Source: Oleispira sp963933055
GTDB lineage: Bacteria; Pseudomonadota; Gammaproteobacteria; Pseudomonadales; Oceanobacteraceae
Length of the DNA stretch: 64,000 nucleotides
Direction of reading: 5' to 3'
Assembly: GCA_963933055.1 (NCBI GenBank)
Contig: CAWVSY010000001.1
Span: 62,001-126,000, forward strand
The notes under the pieces are model-generated. The model was not told where the DNA came from. It did no database searches and saw nothing but the letters and a program-made list of their open reading frames with translations. A program made the position numbers and the translations under genes. Shown here piece after piece: positions 20,338 to 28,492 of the stretch; within the stretch, counting starts at the first letter, position 1, and every line of letters starts with the position of its first letter.

Positions 20338-21294
20338 CTATCGCTCCGTTTTCTCAACTCTAACCCAAGTGAACTTACCATTATTCAGTTTATCTTCATT
20401 ATCCATCCGGTAAGCAACTAAGCGCCCATATTTAACCGCGCTGTAATCAAGACAAGCAATGTTTGATCGAATAACAGAAGGAACCCCTGACATCCAATAG
20501 TGACCAAAAAATAGCGGTTTTTCTGTTTCTGAATAATATAAAAGCTTTTCTTTCTCTTCTGACGTTAAGCGCACGTGGGTTAAATCGGAAGGTAGAGGGT
20601 CTGGCTGAAAAATGACGTCGCTATAAACCTTGGGGTTTTGAGACCAGAATTTAGTACGGAAAAACTGGCGAATCATGCCGTCTTTAGCAACCATAGAGCG
20701 GTTATTCGGCAACTTCAATGAGGTGCCCCGCAATAACCGATCGAGGGCTTGGTATAAGAAGCTCTCTTGATTTACCGATTCGAACAACAATCCAGTATGC
20801 AGCTGGTTGCCACCATAACGCCCGATGAATTCATTAATTAAGGCGTGATCCCAACAAGCATGAACAACGCGAAAATGATCAAATTCAATAAATAAAGGCA
20901 GTTCGGTAAACCACTCTAGATAGTCTTTAAATTCTTCCGGATGATCGGCAAACTGCTCGACGGTTTGCTTAACGATAAAACTGTTACGTTCGGTATGTTC
21001 GCGCAAGTAAGGTCGATCAACTCCGGCTGGCGCAGGCGTCATGTAGGTAACTAAATTGTATTCATGATTGCCCATAATCATATGAGCATGCCCCGCATCT
21101 ACCATGCCACGGACAATCTCGCACGCTAAACGAATATGCGGTCCGCGATCAATGATGTCACCCAAGAACACCACTTTACGGCTTTTATGTTGGTACACGC
21201 CATTAATTTTGCGGTAACCCATCTGCTCTAGCAGAATGATTAATGTTTCACCGCAACCATGAACATCACCAATTAAATCGTAACCTTGATGCAT
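20338..21294 (-). CDS. Calcineurin-like metallophosphoesterase (PrpE/ApaH type)
   Basis: A 318-aa phosphoesterase with the family's metal-ligand motifs in order: DLIGDVHGCGET near the N-terminus, FLGDIIDRGP and MGNHEYN. Later His residues (VVHACWDH, FFGHYWMSG) complete the dinuclear metal site. It resembles diadenosine tetraphosphatase/serine-threonine phosphatase relatives, but the substrate cannot be told from sequence. Its ATG follows the nadK stop by three bases, so the two are translated together. Confidence 0.88.
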   Translation of the reverse strand: MHQGYDLIGDVHGCGETLIILLEQMGYRKINGVYQHKSRKVVFLGDIIDRGPHIRLACEIVRGMVDAGHAHMIMGNHEYNLVTYMTPAPAGVDRPYLREHTERNSFIVKQTVEQFADHPEEFKDYLEWFTELPLFIEFDHFRVVHACWDHALINEFIGRYGGNQLHTGLLFESVNQESFLYQALDRLLRGTSLKLPNNRSMVAKDGMIRQFFRTKFWSQNPKVYSDVIFQPDPLPSDLTHVRLTSEEKEKLLYYSETEKPLFFGHYWMSGVPSVIRSNIACLDYSAVKYGRLVAYRMDNEDKLNNGKFTWVRVEKTER

Positions 21295-21297
21295 TAA

Positions 21298-22182
21298 TTA
21301 GACACCTGATTTTTCCCAACCCAACTTATTACGGCAAACGTCATAAAAGTTATGATCTTTCGGGTGAATCAATTTCAACTTATGCGGCTTCTTACGGATT
21401 GTCACCGCATCACCAGGGGCACAAGGAATGTGTTTTTGGCCATCACAGCTGACGGTCGGATAGGTTTCATTGCTTTCACCAATCACCAGTTTAATTTCAC
21501 TGCTGCCATCAACAACGATCGGACGACTAGAAAGTGTATGAGGAAACATAGGCACCAGTACGATAGCGTCTAACTTCGGGTGCATAATCGGGCCGCCACC
21601 TGATAAGGCATACGCGGTAGACCCCGTTGGCGTCGAAACGATCATGCCATCAGCACGCTGGTGATGAACAAACTGACCTTCGATATACAGATCAAATGCG
21701 ATCATGCGAGCGGATTTACCCGGGTGTAAAACAACGTCATTTAACGCTTCACCGGTAGCAATAGAAACACCATCGCGCTTAATTTCAGCATCCAATAAGA
21801 AACGCTGTTCTTCTATGTATTCGCCATCTAAAACCGCTTGAATAGCCTCTTCCATGCCTTCATCTGGGCTAATATCCGTCAAGAAACCCAAACGGCCACG
21901 GTTAATACCTAAAACAGGGGTATTGTGTTTTGCTAAGGCACGCGCAGCCCCTAACAGACTGCCATCACCACCCACGACGATCACAAGATCACAGATTTCA
22001 CCTAATAATTTTTGCGTACTGACCTGCATGCCATGGCCCGGCATCACTTCAGCAATACGATCTTGCAAAATTACGTGATACCCTTCTTCAACCAAATAGC
22101 GCTTTAAGCGGCGCACGGTTTCAACAACTTTTTTACTACCAAGTCGGCCAATGATGCCGATATTACGAAACTCTTCCATCAT
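21298..22182 (-). CDS. nadK: NAD(+) kinase
   Basis: A 294-aa enzyme that phosphorylates NAD+ to NADP+. The diagnostic GGDG motif lies near residue 68 (IVVGGDGSLLGAARAL), and the TPTGSTAYALSGGGP motif of the NAD-binding site is intact. Length matches bacterial NadK. Two adjacent ATGs exist; GGAT lies 5 and 8 bases upstream of them, so either could serve. First gene of the reverse-strand housekeeping operon. NADPH supply also connects, at the pathway level only, to the pnt genes further along the window. Confidence 0.97.
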   Translation of the reverse strand: MMEEFRNIGIIGRLGSKKVVETVRRLKRYLVEEGYHVILQDRIAEVMPGHGMQVSTQKLLGEICDLVIVVGGDGSLLGAARALAKHNTPVLGINRGRLGFLTDISPDEGMEEAIQAVLDGEYIEEQRFLLDAEIKRDGVSIATGEALNDVVLHPGKSARMIAFDLYIEGQFVHHQRADGMIVSTPTGSTAYALSGGGPIMHPKLDAIVLVPMFPHTLSSRPIVVDGSSEIKLVIGESNETYPTVSCDGQKHIPCAPGDAVTIRKKPHKLKLIHPKDHNFYDVCRNKLGWEKSGV

Positions 22183-22246
22183 GGTGGATCCAATTCATTC
22201 TTTGTTACAGCTTATACCATAACTGCCCAATAAAGGCTTGCCTGAT

Positions 22247-23299
22247 ATGCACAATCAACTCAGCAAACAACAAGTTTTTGATTTAAGCCAGCCCTGCGTA
22301 CGAGATTTGGCTTGGAGCTTGTGGGGGCCCGCATTACTTGAACACAGCGCTCCTTACACAGAGGCTCACCACTTCCCTTTAGACCTCGAATGGCTACACT
22401 CACTGGATCAAAATAGCGAAGTATTAAGCGCCTATTTAAACAATAAGAATACTCGCCTGCTCGGTACCTATTTTGAAGCTTTGTGGCAATTCTATTTCAG
22501 CCACCACCCACGCTTCAAGAGATGCATTAACAATCTTCAAGTATTCAAATTAGACCATAAGCCAAAACAAAACCCAAAACGAAAAATAGGCAAGCAAACC
22601 CTTGGTGAATTTGATGTATTAGTCAAAGAACATACTCATTATTACCATGTAGAACTTACCTGTAAGTTTTATTTAGAACTTCCAACGAGCTCAAGCAATC
22701 TACCCGCGTCAAGCCTATGGTTAGGGCCAAATTGCCGCGATCGCTTAGACATCAAATACGATAAAACCGACAATAAACAAATGCCTCTATTGCTGACCAA
22801 GCAAGGCCGTGAAACGGTCATTCAAGCGTTTAACGACCGTTCGATACCAGCAGACTGCATTGACCAAATGACCATCAATACATTCCAACAAATTGCTATT
22901 TGGCGGGGGCATTTATTCGATAAAGAACACTGGGTAAAATACAAAAACCTGGCCGCACAGCTCGCGGTAATTGATAAAACGATCTGCGCAAACCGATCTA
23001 AATGGATCATCGCTAATAAACACCAGTGGCTATCACCCATGGTCATTTCAGGCACTGAAAAAGAAGAGAATATGATGAGCAGCCTTCAGCTGCTTCGATA
23101 CGCAGAGGACTATTTTAGAGAAAAAGAGGAGCCCTTCGTACTGATTAGCCCCTTTATGCTCATTCTGCTGCACTTTGATGAGCCGCGCAATCAATGGCAA
23201 CAAAGTGAACAATTTTTTATCACAGCCAATACATGGCCTCATGGCGAGCTTTCTGAGAGTGCAGCAATACCTCTGCGCCCCTGCAGCCCACCACTATGA
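22247..23299 (+). CDS. DUF1853 family protein
   Basis: A 350-aa protein of the DUF1853 family. Conserved family features include VRDLAWSLWGPALL near the N-terminus, LGTYFEALWQFYF, and GEFDVLV...YHVELTCKFYL, which resembles a nuclease-like PD-(D/E)xK arrangement (D, then E-x-x-x-K). That resemblance is my inference and the family has no established function. A TTG at 22238 could extend the frame, but AAAGG lies 10 bases before the ATG at 22247. The gene is divergent from nadK and its last 61 bp overlap the convergent PLP-enzyme gene. Confidence 0.82.
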   Translation: MHNQLSKQQVFDLSQPCVRDLAWSLWGPALLEHSAPYTEAHHFPLDLEWLHSLDQNSEVLSAYLNNKNTRLLGTYFEALWQFYFSHHPRFKRCINNLQVFKLDHKPKQNPKRKIGKQTLGEFDVLVKEHTHYYHVELTCKFYLELPTSSSNLPASSLWLGPNCRDRLDIKYDKTDNKQMPLLLTKQGRETVIQAFNDRSIPADCIDQMTINTFQQIAIWRGHLFDKEHWVKYKNLAAQLAVIDKTICANRSKWIIANKHQWLSPMVISGTEKEENMMSSLQLLRYAEDYFREKEEPFVLISPFMLILLHFDEPRNQWQQSEQFFITANTWPHGELSESAAIPLRPCSPPL

Positions 23300-24204
23300 A
23301 TAATTAAGTAGCGTTTTTCATCATCCAATAAACCTGTTTGCCAATGATGCTCGAAAGCCATAATGAGCTTAGCGGTATACACAGGATCTAGCGCTAAACC
23401 TGCTTGGTCATATTCTTTAATTAACGCTAGCAATGCTGCCGGGCACTTGCCGAAGCCACCCAAATGACTTTCGGTATCAATCTTATGCGGCATACCCGCC
23501 TCTAATAATAAATTTTCAGCTAGCTGAGCCCCACCCTTAATCGCCAAGATGCCTTGCATAAGTGGCTCTATTGACTCAGATGCCTGAGGCAATGATGCTC
23601 GAATACCAGCCGCCAAACCTAAAAAAGTGCAACCTGAACCAATACTTAACCAGACCTCATCATAACCTTGGCAATAGTCAGCCAGCTCAGCACAGCCTTG
23701 ATGCCCTAGCGCATTATCACCGCCTTCGGCAATCCAATAGCTGCTATGTGCATCTGCTTGCTGTTGACACCACTGATCATCATAACGCTGTTTATACGTT
23801 TGCTTATCAACGAACATCAATACCATCCCCATTCGCTGGCAGTCTAGCAGCGTCGGTGTTAACGGAAGATGCTCATAACCACGCACAAATGCCTTGGTTT
23901 TTAAACCGAAGACCTGCCCAGCACAAGCAAGTGCGTGTAAATGATTTGAGTGTGGCCCACCGCAAGATAATAACGAATCAAATCCCTGCTTTTTAGCTTC
24001 GATTAAATTGTATTTAAGCTTGTACCATTTATTGCCCGAGACAATAGGATGGATCTTTTCAAGATGCAGTATATCAACAGCTTTTAGCGGTCTAAGATGG
24101 GCTAATCGAGGCAATATAGGCATTGCCTCGATGCTAGGAGCACTTAAAGAAGAAACACTTAAAGAAGGATTTTTTAAAGAGAATGCTAACGAATCAATAT
24201 TCAC
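23239..24204 (-). CDS. PLP-dependent D-cysteine desulfhydrase / ACC deaminase family enzyme
   Basis: A 321-aa fold-type II pyridoxal-phosphate enzyme. The PLP lysine motif reads SGNKWYKL near residue 57 and the phosphate/substrate loop reads CGGPHSNH near 83. The late HSGGLQGRRG segment is also typical. D-cysteine desulfhydrase (D-cysteine to pyruvate, sulfide and ammonia) and 1-aminocyclopropane-1-carboxylate deaminase are close relatives that sequence reading alone does not separate. The longest frame starts at a GTG; an internal ATG at 24123 is a possible alternative start. It overlaps the convergent DUF1853 gene by 61 bp, unusual for convergent genes. Confidence 0.85.
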   Translation of the reverse strand: MNIDSLAFSLKNPSLSVSSLSAPSIEAMPILPRLAHLRPLKAVDILHLEKIHPIVSGNKWYKLKYNLIEAKKQGFDSLLSCGGPHSNHLHALACAGQVFGLKTKAFVRGYEHLPLTPTLLDCQRMGMVLMFVDKQTYKQRYDDQWCQQQADAHSSYWIAEGGDNALGHQGCAELADYCQGYDEVWLSIGSGCTFLGLAAGIRASLPQASESIEPLMQGILAIKGGAQLAENLLLEAGMPHKIDTESHLGGFGKCPAALLALIKEYDQAGLALDPVYTAKLIMAFEHHWQTGLLDDEKRYLIIHSGGLQGRRGIAALSESSP

Positions 24205-24232
24205 ACGGTCTCAACACAGTTTAAATACGCTA

Positions 24233-25006
24233 TTAAAATTTCTGCTTATTATCCACACTAGGGTCCTTTGAGAAACCATTTTCATCAACATCGGCAACTT
24301 CTTCTTTAGATAACTCCTTGGCTAAGCTACCACCCTCCTCTTCTTCGCTATTGAATAAGGCCGATGTTTTCTTCGCTAGGTCACGTATCCGATTATTCTT
24401 TTCAGGGTATTGCATTTTAAAGTCGATCAAAATTCTTCTGGCCGCTTTATAATAACCACTCGCCGTTGTTACATCTCCCCTGTGCGCTGCTACATCCCCC
24501 TGAGCAGTGAATGAATCAACTTCCATTTCTAGAATAGAAATACGAAGATAGCGTTTGAATTCTAAAATAGTCGCTTCAGAAGCTGTTTTATTTTTGATCA
24601 GCGGGCCAAAAGATTTCAAGATTTTAAAAAATTGCTTCTTGGCATACCGAATTTCACGATCACTTTTTAAGACTTTCTTCTTTTTGCCTCCGGCCTTAAC
24701 TTTATTTTCTAACCCCTCTAAATCAAGAATCGCTTTGCCTTCGCGTTCTTTTTTAGGCAATGCCGACAAGTATTGATCATTCAATTGACGGACACGCTCA
24801 AGTATCAAATTCTGAATTTCGCTTTGATTATCGACTTTCAGCAAAAACTCTAGCGCTTCCGCTAATTCCAAAGCAAAGTCTTTTACTTTACGCGCCTGAC
24901 CACGCTGCATAGCCGCTTTCTGGTGGCGTTTACTGATATACACCATTACTGAAAGTAATAGTAAAATCGGAACTGCTATCGCAATCACCAACCCAATAGA
25001 TAACAT
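24233..25006 (-). CDS. Membrane-anchored protein of unknown function next to topA
   Basis: A 257-aa protein with one N-terminal membrane helix (IGLVIAIAVPILLLLSVMVYI, about residues 4-24) followed by a highly charged, probably helical cytosolic part. A lysine cluster (GGKKKKVLKSDREIRYAKK) lies near residue 112. A region near 170-200 (AAHRGDVTTASGYYKAARRIL) resembles a single tetratricopeptide-like helix pair. The C-terminus is acidic. I do not recognise a named family; I recall similar proteins encoded beside topA in other gammaproteobacteria. It is divergent from topA across 233 bp. Confidence 0.72.
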   Translation of the reverse strand: MLSIGLVIAIAVPILLLLSVMVYISKRHQKAAMQRGQARKVKDFALELAEALEFLLKVDNQSEIQNLILERVRQLNDQYLSALPKKEREGKAILDLEGLENKVKAGGKKKKVLKSDREIRYAKKQFFKILKSFGPLIKNKTASEATILEFKRYLRISILEMEVDSFTAQGDVAAHRGDVTTASGYYKAARRILIDFKMQYPEKNNRIRDLAKKTSALFNSEEEEGGSLAKELSKEEVADVDENGFSKDPSVDNKQKF

Positions 25007-25239
25007 TAAATCTTCCTACGTCATTGATTATTTTTAAATTCCAGCTTAGCTGATATAAATGCTAAAACCTGCTTCTATATAATGAGTTTAGCAATGATTT
25101 TCAGAGTCGCATTATTACTACCGAATGAAAATTCATTTCACTAAAGCTTGACCCGAGAGCTCTGAGTGCATATAAATTGTCGTTTTATACTGACTCGCAT
25201 CGGTTATTTATTTCTTTAATTAAGGTTTTTTAGATCAAT

Positions 25240-27951
25240 ATGGGCAAATCGCTGGTTATTGTGGAGTCGCCTGCCAAGGCTAAAACCATCAACAAATATT
25301 TGGGCAAAGATTTCATTGTGAAGTCCAGTGTTGGTCATATTCGTGATTTGCCGACCTCAGGTTCTGGCACTAAAAGCGATCCGAAAGAGCGTGCCCGTCA
25401 AGCGGCTATTACGCGAAAATTGTCTCCAGAAGACAAAATCGTCCATAAAAAACGTAAATCAAAAGAACAGCTGATTAATCGCATGGGTATTAACCCTGAC
25501 AATGATTGGGCGGCTAATTACCAAATTCTTCCAGGCAAAGAGAAAGTTGTCGAAGAATTACAGCGTTTGGCGAAAGACGCCGATACCGTCTATCTCGCGA
25601 CGGATTTGGACCGCGAAGGGGAAGCCATTGCTTGGCACCTGCGGGAAGTTATTGGTGGTGATGATAGCCGCTATCGTCGTGTTGTTTTTAACGAAATTAC
25701 AAAAAAAGCGATTAAAGCCGCTTTTGAAGAACCCTCTGATCTTGATATCAATCGCGTTAATGCCCAGCAAACTCGTCGCTTCTTAGACCGAGTGGTAGGT
25801 TTTATGGTATCGCCGCTACTTTGGGCTAAAGTGGCTCGTGGTTTATCCGCAGGCCGAGTTCAGTCGGTTGCCGTGCGCATTGTGGTTGAGCGTGAGCGTG
25901 AGATCCGTGCTTTTATCCCGGTTGAATATTGGGAAGCGTTCGCAAAATTTAATAGCACACAAGGCGAACAATTCCGCTGTCAGGTTGTTAAAGAAAACGG
26001 CGCTGAATATAAGCCTAGCAATCAAGAACACAGCGATAAAGCGATGGCGGTATTGCAGAATGCTGCTTTCACCGTTGCTAATCGTGAAGATCGCCCAACC
26101 AAATCAAAGCCCGCTGCGCCGTTCATCACTTCGACGTTACAGCAAGCGGCCAGTACACGCTTAAGTTTCAGCGTTAAGAAAACAATGACGCTAGCACAGC
26201 GTTTGTATGAAGCGGGTTTCATTACCTACATGCGTACTGACTCGACCAATTTGAGCAGTGAAGCCGTCGAAAACGCCCGTGCTTTTATCGCCAAAGAATA
26301 CGGCGAGCAATATTTACCTGAAGAGCCACGCTCATACAGCAGCAAAGAAGGCGCTCAGGAGGCTCACGAAGCCATCCGTCCTTCTAATGTAGATTTCTCA
26401 GGCGAAGACCTAGAGAAGATGGAACCGGACGCTCAGCGCCTTTACGATTTGATCTGGCGTCGTTTTGTAGCCTGTCAGGTGAACGATGCGCAATTTACCA
26501 GTTCAACCATTACGGTGAAAGCCGCTGATTTCGAATTAAAAACCAAAGGCCGCGTGATTCGTTTTGATGGCCACTTGCGCGCGCTACCTACTGGCGGCAA
26601 AGGTGATGAAGATATTCTTCTACCTGACGTAGCGGTAGGCGATGTTCTTAAATTAGACGAATTGCAGCCCAAACAACACTTTACTAAACCGTCCCCTCGT
26701 TTTTCGGAAGCGGCACTTGTAAAAGAATTAGAAAAACAAGGCATTGGCCGTCCTTCGACCTATGCTGCGATTATTTCTACGATTCAAGATCGTGGTTACG
26801 TTCGCTTAGAAAATCGTCGTTTTTACGCTGAAAAGATGGGCGATATTGTGACCAGTCGCTTAGTTGAAAACTTTGACGACTTAATGGATTACAACTTCAC
26901 CGCTACCATGGAAGAAAAACTCGACCATGTTGCTGAAGGCGACCTGAACTGGAAAAATGTATTAAACGAATTCTATAGCGACTTCCAAAATAAACTGGAA
27001 ATTGCCGATAGTGAAGACGGCATGCGTCCGAATGATCCGGTGAATACTGACATCGAATGCCCGACTTGCTCGCGTAACATGCAGATTCGTACCGGCTCTA
27101 CAGGTGTATTCCTAGGTTGTTCAGGCTACAGCCTGCCACCGAAAGAACGCTGCACCACCACCATGAACCTAACGTCAGGTGATGAGGCGATTAGCCTTGA
27201 TGGTGATGAAGAAGCTGAAAGCCGTCGTTTAAACGACATGCGTCGCTGCACAATCTGTAATACCGCCATGGACAGCTACTTGCTGGACGAACAACGTAAA
27301 CTGCACATCTGTGGTAATAACCCAGACTGCGAAGGCTACGAAGTTGAGCTTGGCCAATTCAAGATCAAAGGCTATGACGGCCCGACTCTTGAGTGTGACA
27401 AATGTGGCAGTGAAATGCAGCTTAAATCAGGCCGCTTCGGCAAGTACTTTGGCTGCATGGCCGATGAGTGTAAAAATACCCGTAAATTACTTAAGAGTGG
27501 TGAAGCTGCCCCCCCTAAGATGGATCCTATCCCAATGCCTGAACTTCAGTGCGTGAAGGTAGACGATACTTACATCTTACGTGATGGTGCTAGTGGCTTA
27601 TTCTTGGCCGCCAGTCAGTTTCCGAAGAATCGGGAAACTCGAGCGCCTTTGGTATCTGAAATTATTCCACACCAAGCTGAACTTGATCCTAAATATCACT
27701 TTTTATTAGATGCACCACGCTCTGATAAAGAAGGTAACTCAGCGATTATTCGTTACAGTCGTAAGACAAAGTCACAGTACGTCATGTCGGAGATTGATGG
27801 TAAAGCATCTGGTTGGAGCGCGGTCTTTGAGGATGGCAAATGGGTAGAAACCGAACCTAAGAAGAAAGCGCCGGCTAAAAAAGCACCCGCTAAGAAAAAA
27901 GCCCCTGCCAAGAAAAAAGCAGCGGCCAAAACAAGCGACGAAAATAAATAA
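25240..27951 (+). CDS. topA: DNA topoisomerase I
   Basis: A 903-aa type IA topoisomerase that relaxes negative supercoils. The N-terminal TOPRIM domain begins LVIVESPAKAKTI and contains DLDREGEAIAWHL. The active-site Tyr is in FITYMRTDS near residue 329. Three C-terminal zinc ribbons are visible: CPTC with GCSGY...C, CTIC with CGNNPDC, and CDKCGSEM with GCMADEC. After these comes a basic tail of repeated APAKK units (about residues 872-895), like histone H1-type tails. The tail is often found in proteobacterial TopA and should increase DNA affinity. The ATG is preceded by AT-rich DNA with only a weak GG-poor binding site. Confidence 0.97.
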   Translation: MGKSLVIVESPAKAKTINKYLGKDFIVKSSVGHIRDLPTSGSGTKSDPKERARQAAITRKLSPEDKIVHKKRKSKEQLINRMGINPDNDWAANYQILPGKEKVVEELQRLAKDADTVYLATDLDREGEAIAWHLREVIGGDDSRYRRVVFNEITKKAIKAAFEEPSDLDINRVNAQQTRRFLDRVVGFMVSPLLWAKVARGLSAGRVQSVAVRIVVEREREIRAFIPVEYWEAFAKFNSTQGEQFRCQVVKENGAEYKPSNQEHSDKAMAVLQNAAFTVANREDRPTKSKPAAPFITSTLQQAASTRLSFSVKKTMTLAQRLYEAGFITYMRTDSTNLSSEAVENARAFIAKEYGEQYLPEEPRSYSSKEGAQEAHEAIRPSNVDFSGEDLEKMEPDAQRLYDLIWRRFVACQVNDAQFTSSTITVKAADFELKTKGRVIRFDGHLRALPTGGKGDEDILLPDVAVGDVLKLDELQPKQHFTKPSPRFSEAALVKELEKQGIGRPSTYAAIISTIQDRGYVRLENRRFYAEKMGDIVTSRLVENFDDLMDYNFTATMEEKLDHVAEGDLNWKNVLNEFYSDFQNKLEIADSEDGMRPNDPVNTDIECPTCSRNMQIRTGSTGVFLGCSGYSLPPKERCTTTMNLTSGDEAISLDGDEEAESRRLNDMRRCTICNTAMDSYLLDEQRKLHICGNNPDCEGYEVELGQFKIKGYDGPTLECDKCGSEMQLKSGRFGKYFGCMADECKNTRKLLKSGEAAPPKMDPIPMPELQCVKVDDTYILRDGASGLFLAASQFPKNRETRAPLVSEIIPHQAELDPKYHFLLDAPRSDKEGNSAIIRYSRKTKSQYVMSEIDGKASGWSAVFEDGKWVETEPKKKAPAKKAPAKKKAPAKKKAAAKTSDENK

Positions 27952-27973
27952 TAACTCTTAGTCACTGTATGAA

Positions 27974-28009
27974 CCTGCCAGCTAAAGGTATCAATATTTA
28001 GCGGGCAGG
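27974..28009 (+). repeat. Imperfect inverted repeat after topA
   Basis: A 13-position stem (CCTGCC-A-GCTAAA with TTTAGC-G-GGCAGG, one mismatch, 10-base loop) lies 22 bases after the topA stop. No T-run follows on either strand, so it is either a factor-dependent terminator element or an mRNA 3'-end stabilising hairpin. Confidence 0.55.
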
Positions 28010-28126
28010 CTTCGCTATAAAGTATGATTTTAAAGAGAAAACAGCAAAACCATACTTATTCCTTAAAGCACCTCACAGCCATTCTGCTATTTTTTAAATT
28101 CAACCAAATAAAAAAGGATTTAAAAA

Positions 28127-28402
28127 ATGACACTACGGAATCTTCTCTCAAGCCTACTTGTGACATTCGCTGTATTCACCGCGGTACCTTCTTATGCCGA
28201 TGAGCAGCCTGTTCTAAACATCAATAACGCAAGCATTGAACAACTGGTAAAAATCAAAGGTATTGGTGAACGTAAAGCGCAAGCCATTATTGAGTATCGC
28301 TTAAAAAATGGCAATTTCAGCCACGTTAATGACCTCGTTAAAGTGAAAGGTATCGGCGCTAACTTTGTTGAAAAAAATCATGCGATGCTTTCTGTTGAGT
28401 AA
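28127..28402 (+). CDS. ComEA-like helix-hairpin-helix protein
   Basis: A 91-aa exported protein. Residues 1-24 form a signal peptide (LLSSLLVTFAVFTAVPSYA). The rest is a ComEA-type double helix-hairpin-helix: NINNASIEQLVKIKGIGERK and LVKVKGIGANF, with the two KGIG hairpins that contact DNA backbone. It should bind DNA in the periplasm, as ComEA does in natural transformation, but many bacteria carry such short proteins without proven uptake. AAAGGA lies 8 bases before the ATG. No other competence genes are nearby. Confidence 0.85.
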   Translation: MTLRNLLSSLLVTFAVFTAVPSYADEQPVLNINNASIEQLVKIKGIGERKAQAIIEYRLKNGNFSHVNDLVKVKGIGANFVEKNHAMLSVE

Positions 28403-28492
28403 GGCCGTTGAGTAAGTTGACTCGACAGTGGGCGTATTAATGCGAATTTGCTATGCTTAGCACTATGATAAATAGACTCAAGGGATTTATCA

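Noticed and set aside
27841..27945. APAKK-coding repeats at the topA end as a misassembly or inserted element
   Set aside because: Lysine/alanine/proline tails of this kind are normal for topoisomerase I and some other DNA-binding proteins.
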